DNA of 39,440 bases from Planctomycetota bacterium (GTDB lineage: Bacteria; Planctomycetota; Planctomycetia; Pirellulales; PNKZ01): contig JAFLCO010000013.1 in the NCBI GenBank assembly GCA_017303535.1, positions 1 through 39,440 on the forward strand, given 5' to 3'. A program made the position numbers and the translations under genes. This document shows, in pieces, positions 33,900-39,440 of this stretch; the first letter of the stretch is position 1; each line of letters opens with the position of its first letter. The notes under the pieces were generated by a model. That model searched no databases and was not told where the DNA came from. It saw only the letters and a program-made list of their open reading frames with translations.

Positions 33900-34352
33900 T
33901 TACTCTGCTGTGCTTTGCTCCACCTCGGCGTCCGGCTTCGGCGGTTGTTTCACGAGTGTGAACGTGCCGTGTTGGGCGCCGAAGCGGTAGGCTTCGATGA
34001 TGAAGTACCCTTCGATGCGGTCGTCGGCCGTGAGCGCACCATGCAGAACGATGTCGTCTTCGCCGTCGCCGTAGCGGAGCGTGAGCATGCCGGGCATGTC
34101 GGCGCCGACGAAGCGTACCTGCGGATCGTCGGCCAATTGCACGACCACCTGACCATGCTCGAAGCCGAGTTTCATCTTCTCGGTGTCATGATCGGCCCCC
34201 GCATCTTCAAAGAGGCGGATTTGCAGCGAGTACGCACCGGGAGAAAGTGCGTAACGCGGAGCGACGGGCAGGACGGCCGAAGCCGACCAAGCTGCAGTTC
34301 CCTGCAAAAGAAGCCCGAGCGCCGCAATCCCTGCGGCCCAAAAACAATGCAT
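33900..34352 (-). CDS. Small secreted protein of unknown function
   Basis: Start at 34352 gives 150 residues with GGAGGAG about 11 bases upstream and an immediate signal peptide (about 1-24, LLLQGTAAWSA). Longer in-frame starts run through tandem-repeat DNA. The mature part is predicted beta-rich and acidic (SPGAYSLQIRLFEDAGADHD, RYGDGEDDIVLHGALTADDRIEGYFIIEAYRFGAQ), ending in a charged tail. It may adopt a small beta-sandwich or lipocalin-like fold, but I do not recognise a family. It converges on the APC permease gene. Tandem 16-base repeats lie 65-96 bases upstream of the start and might be regulatory. Confidence 0.75.
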   Translation of the reverse strand: MHCFWAAGIAALGLLLQGTAAWSASAVLPVAPRYALSPGAYSLQIRLFEDAGADHDTEKMKLGFEHGQVVVQLADDPQVRFVGADMPGMLTLRYGDGEDDIVLHGALTADDRIEGYFIIEAYRFGAQHGTFTLVKQPPKPDAEVEQSTAE

Positions 34353-34416
34353 AGCGAACGACTCCTCCGACGAAAGAAGAGCGAGGCAATAACGGGCCGC
34401 GTTCCTGCGGCACGAC

Positions 34417-34448
34417 GACGACCCAATCTGGGGACGACCCAGTATGGG
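34417..34448. repeat. Tandem 16-bp direct repeat upstream of the small secreted protein
   Basis: gacgacccaatctggg (34417-34432) is followed directly by gacgacccagtatggg (34433-34448), identical at 14 of 16 positions. A degenerate third unit, acgaccgaccggg, starts at 34449. The spacing is about one and a half helical turns. The block lies upstream of the minus-strand gene at 33900-34352. Confidence 0.55.
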
Positions 34449-34619
34449 ACGACCGACCGGGAGCATACCCGGCGATGGAAAGTTAGACAAATTTTCCGGG
34501 AAGAGGTTCGTCGTCGGACGGCCGCTTTTGTGCGGCAAATGCTAAGGAGGTTGCGGAAAACGACATTCTAACGGCAATTTCGTCGAGGAGGTCGCTGCGC
34601 GGCCTTCAGAGGCAGGCCG

Positions 34620-35987
34620 TTATTTCGCAGCCTTCGCTTTCTTACGCGCCTTCCGCTTATCCTTCGATTCTTCATCGCCATGCGACCGGCGTTCTTCCCA
34701 CAGAGCCGGCTTCATCGTCGCATTCCAACGATCGTACGTAGCCTGCAACTCCTGGAACTTCTCCGGCGACGACTTGGCCAGATCGGTCTGCTCACCCTTG
34801 TCGCTTGCTAAGTTGAAGAGGGCCGGCTCCATGGCCAGCGACGCCTTCACGAGCTTCCAATCTCCCGACCGTACGGCATATTGCACGCCGAACCGGAAGA
34901 AGAGCGGGCGCTCGGGAAGTTTTACCGTTTCCCCGGTGAGCAACGGCAGCAAGTTGACGCCGTCGAGCTGCGCGTCGGCCGGTGCTTCGCGGCCTGCGGC
35001 GGCCAGGGCCGTCGGCAAAACGTCGAGCTGAATCACCGGCTCGCTCACCACGCGGCCGCCGGGAATACGACCCTTCCATTGCACGATCCACGGCACGCGC
35101 ACGCCCCCTTCCCAGAGATACCATTTGCTGCCGCGAAGACCGTCGTAGAAGGCAAACGGCGACGAGCCGCCGTTGTCGCTGATGAAGAACACGAGCGTGT
35201 TTTCTTCCAGGCCGAGCGAGCGCAGTTTGCTCATCACGGTACCGACGGCATCGTCGGCTTCGGCGAAGTTGGCGGCGTAGGCCAGTTGGTGTTTGCTTAG
35301 CTTTGGAAACCGCTGGAGCACTTCGTCGCTCGCCACGTTCGGGTTGTGAACGGCGTTGAATGCGAGATAGAGGAAGAACGGTTGCTCGCGATGAGCGTCG
35401 ATAAACCCGCAAGCTTCGCGGGCATACGGTGGCGACGTGACCGGAGCGCCTTCAATCGTCGCCATCAACTTGTCGCCGCGGAAGAAGCCGGTCTTCTCGC
35501 CCCCTTCGCCGAGGTTGCCGACGCTGCCGACCGCGAATCCGAACCCACGATTCGGCGGCAGAAATTCGGGCGACGACGAGCCGAGATGCCACTTACCGAC
35601 GATGCCGCAAGTATAGCCGGCCTCTTTCATGCGATGGGCGATCGTCTTCTCGTCGGCAGGGAGATCGCGTCCTTGCTTGCCGCCGTTGGAGTCGAGCCCA
35701 AAGCGAGCTTGGTACCGACCGGTCATCAGCCCCACACGACTTGGCCCGCAAACGCAGGCCGAGACGTAACCGTCGGTGAAGCGGACGCCGTTCTTGGCGA
35801 GCGCGTCGATGTTCGGCGTCGGCGTGAGCGTGCCGCCGTAGCAGCCCGGATCGGCGTAAGCGAGGTCGTCCATGTAGAAGACGACGACGTTCGGCTTGCC
35901 CGCGGCTTCGACGATGATCGGCGTCGCGAATAGAACGCCCCCGACTAGGGCGGCATGAAGACAGCGAACAATTCCAGCGGCGACCAT
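34620..35987 (-). CDS. Secreted sulfatase, arylsulfatase A-like
   Basis: The 455-aa enzyme has a signal peptide (about 1-29). FYMDDLAYADPGCYGG carries the paired metal-binding aspartates (40-41). The formylglycine motif is C-G-P-S-R (80-84) in CVCGPSRVGLMTGRYQ, and FISDNGGSSPF gives the second metal-site Asp-Asn. GKWHLG (142-147) is the lysine/histidine strand typical of arylsulfatases of family S1. The length is normal for arylsulfatase A-type enzymes. It ends in a strongly basic tail, KDKRKARKKAKAAK. GTGAGGAT just upstream of the ATG serves as ribosome-binding site. The glycan substrate is unknown. It is separate from the other two sulfatase genes, with three genes between. Confidence 0.93.
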   Translation of the reverse strand: MVAAGIVRCLHAALVGGVLFATPIIVEAAGKPNVVVFYMDDLAYADPGCYGGTLTPTPNIDALAKNGVRFTDGYVSACVCGPSRVGLMTGRYQARFGLDSNGGKQGRDLPADEKTIAHRMKEAGYTCGIVGKWHLGSSSPEFLPPNRGFGFAVGSVGNLGEGGEKTGFFRGDKLMATIEGAPVTSPPYAREACGFIDAHREQPFFLYLAFNAVHNPNVASDEVLQRFPKLSKHQLAYAANFAEADDAVGTVMSKLRSLGLEENTLVFFISDNGGSSPFAFYDGLRGSKWYLWEGGVRVPWIVQWKGRIPGGRVVSEPVIQLDVLPTALAAAGREAPADAQLDGVNLLPLLTGETVKLPERPLFFRFGVQYAVRSGDWKLVKASLAMEPALFNLASDKGEQTDLAKSSPEKFQELQATYDRWNATMKPALWEERRSHGDEESKDKRKARKKAKAAK

Positions 35988-36106
35988 CGTCGATCCTCAC
36001 TTAGGCATCCGACGACAGACAAATCGGGCACGCTCGTCCCACTGCCGTGTCGGCTCGAATTACGACGCCGAGACGATCGCGGATATTTGCCGCCGCCGAT
36101 AAGAAA

Positions 36107-37924
36107 TCAGGCCGCGAACTTAATCGGCCCCTGCGGGCTGCGGAGCTTGAACAGCCCGAAAATCTCGTCGTGCGTCAGGCCGCTGCGGGCCGACGACGGT
36201 TCGACGTCCGAGAACATCGTGTCGAACAGTTCTCGCTTTTCGCGGAGTACCTGATCGATTCGTTGCTCGATCGTGTCGGCCGCGACGAAGCGTGTCACCG
36301 TCACGGGCCCGGCGGCGCCGATGCGGTGCGCCCGATTGATCGCCTGATCTTCCACGGCCGGGTTCCACCACCGGTCGTACAAGAACACATACCCGGCGAA
36401 CTGCAGATTCAGCCCGACGGCCCCTGCCCCGTAACTCATCAGGAGCACCGGGCAGTTCTTATCTTCCTTGAACCGCTTCAAGATCGGATCACGCTTCGGC
36501 GACGGAATCTGCCCGTGATAATACAGCGGATTCAAGTGCCCCAGTCGCTCGCCGATCTGCTCGAGCGTTTCCACCCACTGGCTGAAGACGAGCGCCTTAC
36601 GGCCGCCGGCGACCACCTCTTCCAAATCGGCTTCCAAACGTTCGAGCTTCGCGCTTTCGCCGGTCAGCGGATCGAAGTTGCACACCTGCTTGAGCCGCAT
36701 CACGAGTTCGAAAACGTGTTGAATCGTCAGGCCGGGCCCCATGTCCGTAAGCCGCAACACGCCCTCTTCCTCAGCGATGCGGTACGTCTCGCGCTGGGCC
36801 GCGGTCAGTTCAATTTCAACATCGCGAAACATCTTCGGCGGCAGATCGGTGAGTACCTTGTCTTTGGTGCGGCGGATGATGTAATCGGCGGCGAGCGTTC
36901 CCATCCGTCGCGGCTTCATGCCCGGCGTTAGGTAACCCGGTTGCAGGAACTCGAAGATTCCCACCAGGTCGTCGGCGCTGTTTTCCACCGGCGTGCCTGT
37001 GAGCGCCCAACTCCGCGTGCGGCGAATCGACCGCACGACCTCGCTCGTGGTGCCGGAGCGGTTTTTGATTCGCTGCGATTCGTCGAGCACGGCCAAATCG
37101 AATTTCAGCCCATCGTCGTCGATGATGTCGCGGTCGCGAACCACGACCTCGTAGTTGGCGATTTTTACCGGCGATTCCGATTGGTGCCATTGCCAACGCC
37201 GTTTGGCTTGGTCCCCTTCGATGATCGTCAGCGGCAGTTCGCCGGCCCAGGTCTGGAACTCACGTTGCCAGTTCGTCACGAGCGGTTTCGGGCACACCAA
37301 CAGCACGTTGCGGATTTCGCCGGCGTGTAGCAGCAGGCGGATCGTCGTAATGGCCTGCATCGTTTTGCCGAGCCCCATCTCGTCGGCGAGCACCGCCGCA
37401 AAGCGAGGATAAAGGAAGGCGATTCCTTCAAACTGGTACGGAAACGGCGTAAACGGAAACTCGAGTGCGCCGCCGGTGAATACGCTCTCCAGCGGCGGTT
37501 GCAAGACGTAGTACAACCGATCTTCGAGCTTGACGACGTCGCGCGGCGGCGCGATCCGCGTCGCCGTCTTAGGAGCCGCGCTCTTCGGCGAAGCCTCGTC
37601 AGCGCTCGCCGGCGATTTCGCGTCGCCGGCCGGGCTCGCCGACTTCGCCCCCTGCGCCGCGGCGAACTTTTCGCGCCAGCCGCCCGTTTGCGGAAAGTAG
37701 AAGCTGCGGACCTTGAGCCGGTCGCCGCGGATCGGCACGCTCGCAATGCCGGGCTTCCATGATTCGACGGCGATCGACTCCGCCGTCACACCGCCGAGGC
37801 CGACATCGAGCGAGTTTACCCGCACATCGACTTGGCCGTTTGCCGAAAGTTCCTGCGTCGCTCGCAGGAATAGCGTTGCATCACCGGCGGATTCATCACG
37901 GCCCGACATTTCATGGCCGCTCAT
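36107..37924 (-). CDS. SNF2-family DEAD/DEAH-type helicase/translocase
   Basis: The 605-aa cytoplasmic ATPase has an N-terminal unknown region (about 1-85), a low-complexity Ala/Lys/Ser/Pro linker (about 86-125), then the SNF2 core. Motif I is DEMGLGKT (181-188) and motif II is LDESQRIKN, reading DESQ (281-284) instead of the usual DEAH or DEAQ. Motif III is ALTGTPVEN (TGTP at 309-312). The C-terminal lobe contains SYGAGAVGLNLQFA, YDRWWNPAVEDQAINRAHRIG and the final EQRIDQVL segment. SNF2 proteins translocate on double-stranded DNA and remodel protein-DNA complexes. Its ATG overlaps the stop of the 184-aa gene upstream (ATGA), so the two are coupled. No nuclease or methylase neighbour suggests a restriction or defence module. 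Confidence 0.93.
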   Translation of the reverse strand: MSGHEMSGRDESAGDATLFLRATQELSANGQVDVRVNSLDVGLGGVTAESIAVESWKPGIASVPIRGDRLKVRSFYFPQTGGWREKFAAAQGAKSASPAGDAKSPASADEASPKSAAPKTATRIAPPRDVVKLEDRLYYVLQPPLESVFTGGALEFPFTPFPYQFEGIAFLYPRFAAVLADEMGLGKTMQAITTIRLLLHAGEIRNVLLVCPKPLVTNWQREFQTWAGELPLTIIEGDQAKRRWQWHQSESPVKIANYEVVVRDRDIIDDDGLKFDLAVLDESQRIKNRSGTTSEVVRSIRRTRSWALTGTPVENSADDLVGIFEFLQPGYLTPGMKPRRMGTLAADYIIRRTKDKVLTDLPPKMFRDVEIELTAAQRETYRIAEEEGVLRLTDMGPGLTIQHVFELVMRLKQVCNFDPLTGESAKLERLEADLEEVVAGGRKALVFSQWVETLEQIGERLGHLNPLYYHGQIPSPKRDPILKRFKEDKNCPVLLMSYGAGAVGLNLQFAGYVFLYDRWWNPAVEDQAINRAHRIGAAGPVTVTRFVAADTIEQRIDQVLREKRELFDTMFSDVEPSSARSGLTHDEIFGLFKLRSPQGPIKFAA

Positions 37925-38475
37925 CGGCCGCTCCGTTGAGCTTCTTCAATGGCCCCGCGTATCCGCGCGAACGGTTCCGCCAAATCAAAATGCTCGGGCA
38001 GCGTCGCCAACTGTTCGGCCAGCGGTTTCTCATCGGCCGCGAATCGCTTAGCCAGCGCCAATCGCCGTGAGCCGAACGTTACCGAATGCAGTCCGCGCTC
38101 ATGCGCCGCGTCGACCCGAAACAACGGCCTATCCTCGGCCTCCGGTTGCGCATCGGCGACGATCATCGCCACCGGCGCTTCGATAAACTCCCGCACCGCC
38201 AGAGCCGCCGGGGTTTCGACGCAGACAAAGGTCGGCGGGGCGCTCGCCTTCGCAAGGAGCGCGGCGCCGATGGCCTCGCCGTGCAGATACGACTCCAGCG
38301 ACGCGCCGTACAGAATCTCTTGCGCCCGGTTCGGTTTGATCGGAGCGGTGCAGTGAAACTCCAGCGGCCGACCATTGCGATTGAGCAGCAGCAAGCCTCC
38401 GAACAGCCCGTGCTGTTCGTGACGAAAGACGGTGTAAAAACCTCCGACGGCTGCCGAACGATCGCCCGAACCCAT
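37921..38475 (-). CDS. Unknown protein translationally coupled to the SNF2 helicase
   Basis: I do not recognise this 184-aa cytoplasmic protein. The first part is alternating beta/alpha (GGFYTVFRHEQHGLFGGLLLLNRNGRPLEFHCTAPIKPNRAQEILYG), reading like a compact roadblock-like or profilin-like sheet. A middle helical segment, ESYLHGEAIGAALLAKA, and VCVETPAALAVREFIEAPVAM follow. The C-terminus is helical and charged. There is no signal peptide or membrane segment. The 4-base ATGA overlap with the helicase gene implies stoichiometric synthesis and probably a direct partnership, for example as an accessory or regulatory subunit. That role is inference. The start ATG at 38475 has no strong Shine-Dalgarno site. 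Confidence 0.75.
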   Translation of the reverse strand: MGSGDRSAAVGGFYTVFRHEQHGLFGGLLLLNRNGRPLEFHCTAPIKPNRAQEILYGASLESYLHGEAIGAALLAKASAPPTFVCVETPAALAVREFIEAPVAMIVADAQPEAEDRPLFRVDAAHERGLHSVTFGSRRLALAKRFAADEKPLAEQLATLPEHFDLAEPFARIRGAIEEAQRSGR

Positions 38476-38638
38476 GCTGCGTGATCTCGTTGAGTGGCCC
38501 GACTTGCCGCTGCCGCCTGCAGCGTCATGCTCGACCGCCGCCGGCAGCGCCGGCGAGGTCGTCGCGACGCCGCCTGCCGTAGTATCGGGCCATGCTCCGA
38601 GAGACTTGAAGCGGCTCCGCCAAACCGCTTGGCCGCAA

Positions 38639-39292
38639 CTACTTGGCCGCCGGCAGCGCCGTCACCCGCAGGTTCTTAAACGACGCCGTTTCGCCGGCCA
38701 CGGTCAGCCCGATGTTCGACTTCGGCTGGTTGATCTCGGCGTGCTTCCCCTCCAACCGATGCTCGCCGACCTGGGCCGTGAACGATTCGCCCTTCTGCTC
38801 GATCCGCACGTGCTGCCACTGGCCGGCGTCGAGCTTCACGGCCAGCGTCGCCAGCACGGCCGCCTTATCGGGCCCGGCATGGTCGTGGTCGTCTTTCGTC
38901 AGCCGCAGGCCCGCGGGCGTGATCCCCAGCCGGCTGTTGTGCCCCTTCGGGTCGTTGATCGAAAGCGAAACCGCCTTCGCGCCGTCGAGCTTCACGTCGA
39001 ACTCGATCACGGCATCGGTAAAGGTGATGTTATGCCGAGCGACGGCCCCGTGCTTTTCCGCCTTGATCTCGCCCCCCTGCCAAGCTCCATCGACAAACTT
39101 CCACTCCCCCTTCGCCTTGCGCCAGCCGGCACCATGCTCGGCGGCTAAGGCCTCATCAAGCAGCACGCCGCCGGCAGCCGGAGCGACTGCGGTGGCGGCC
39201 GGCTTTTTGGGGGCCGCCGCGAATACGAGATGTGTCGACAGGCCAAACGCGGCACCGATCATCAGCAGGCGAAATCCGAGAACAAGCGACAT
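38639..39292 (-). CDS. Secreted DUF1080/LamG-like protein
   Basis: Start at 39292 gives 217 residues, with AAGGAG 11 bases upstream and a signal peptide (about 1-25, GLSTHLVFA). The mature domain looks like a concanavalin-type jelly roll of the 3-keto-disaccharide hydrolase (DUF1080) kind: WRKAKGEWKFVDGAWQGGE, TFTDAVIEFDVKLDGAKAV, KLDAGQWQHVRIEQKGESF and a terminal strand, ASFKNLRVTALP. DUF1080 domains are abundant in planctomycetes and bind or cleave sugars. No catalytic residues can be asserted here, and the domain is on the short side. It is a single gene on the minus strand, 163 bases upstream of the coupled helicase pair's first start codon in the opposite sense of reading order. Confidence 0.8.
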   Translation of the reverse strand: MSLVLGFRLLMIGAAFGLSTHLVFAAAPKKPAATAVAPAAGGVLLDEALAAEHGAGWRKAKGEWKFVDGAWQGGEIKAEKHGAVARHNITFTDAVIEFDVKLDGAKAVSLSINDPKGHNSRLGITPAGLRLTKDDHDHAGPDKAAVLATLAVKLDAGQWQHVRIEQKGESFTAQVGEHRLEGKHAEINQPKSNIGLTVAGETASFKNLRVTALPAAK

Positions 39293-39440
39293 AGCGGCGG
39301 CACTCCTTAAAGCTTGAGCGATTGCGGTGAGTCTGACGATTCTGCGAGTTTCGCCGGCCTGCAAGCGGCAACAATCGATTGACGCTGAACCTGGGCAATT
39401 TATCGGGGTCGCAGCGGCGGCTGACCCTCGTTTTTCGCCG

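Overview
The window reads as chromosomal DNA of a planctomycete, most likely a Pirellulales-type organism. The grounds are high GC, three secreted sulfatases within 10 kb, a Tat-exported FAD oxidoreductase, Gfo/Idh/MocA and SDR dehydrogenases, many exported proteins of unknown function, and small palindromic intergenic repeats. This assignment is inferred from gene content; no rRNA or other marker gene is present. I found no tRNA, rRNA, CRISPR array, transposase or phage gene.

Region 1 (202-12773, all minus strand) is the standout. It is a six-gene array. In transcription order it encodes a metacaspase-like C14 peptidase, a TPR-CHAT peptidase, an unrecognised 650-aa membrane-anchored protein, a patatin-like protein, a caspase-PDZ protein and a membrane alpha/beta hydrolase of DUF900 type. 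Every member has a signal peptide or membrane anchor, so the set is predicted to act at or outside the inner membrane. Three caspase-fold peptidases beside two lipase-type hydrolases make this the best candidate for an undescribed system, perhaps an envelope-located proteolytic cascade. Only the gene content and layout are seen; the function is inferred.

Region 2 (12774-20544) holds an SDR oxidoreductase and a small integral membrane protein (both minus), then a plus-strand unit. That unit is a large membrane-anchored protein, an ABC ATPase and a two-in-one ABC permease whose two halves are visibly duplicated. An ASCH-domain/winged-helix protein converges on it, with a pair of mirror-image palindromes in between.

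Region 3 (20545-26150) begins with a 544-bp non-coding stretch containing a nested repeat island. A Gfo/Idh/MocA oxidoreductase, a Tat FAD oxidoreductase, a pseudopilin-like protein (plus strand) and a 2-keto-3-deoxygluconate-type sugar kinase follow.

Region 4 (26279-35987) is a sulfated-glycan catabolism neighbourhood: three Cys-type sulfatases, a KduD/gluconate-5-dehydrogenase-like SDR, a small secreted EF-hand protein with a clear terminator, an APC-superfamily permease with a soluble C-terminal domain, and a small secreted unknown. Together with the KDG kinase it suggests desulfation of a uronic-acid-containing polysaccharide outside the cytoplasm and ketodeoxy-sugar metabolism inside.

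Region 5 (36107-39292) has an SNF2-family helicase translationally coupled to an unknown 184-aa protein, then a secreted DUF1080/LamG-like protein. Bases 1-167 carry the 3' end of a plus-strand gene.
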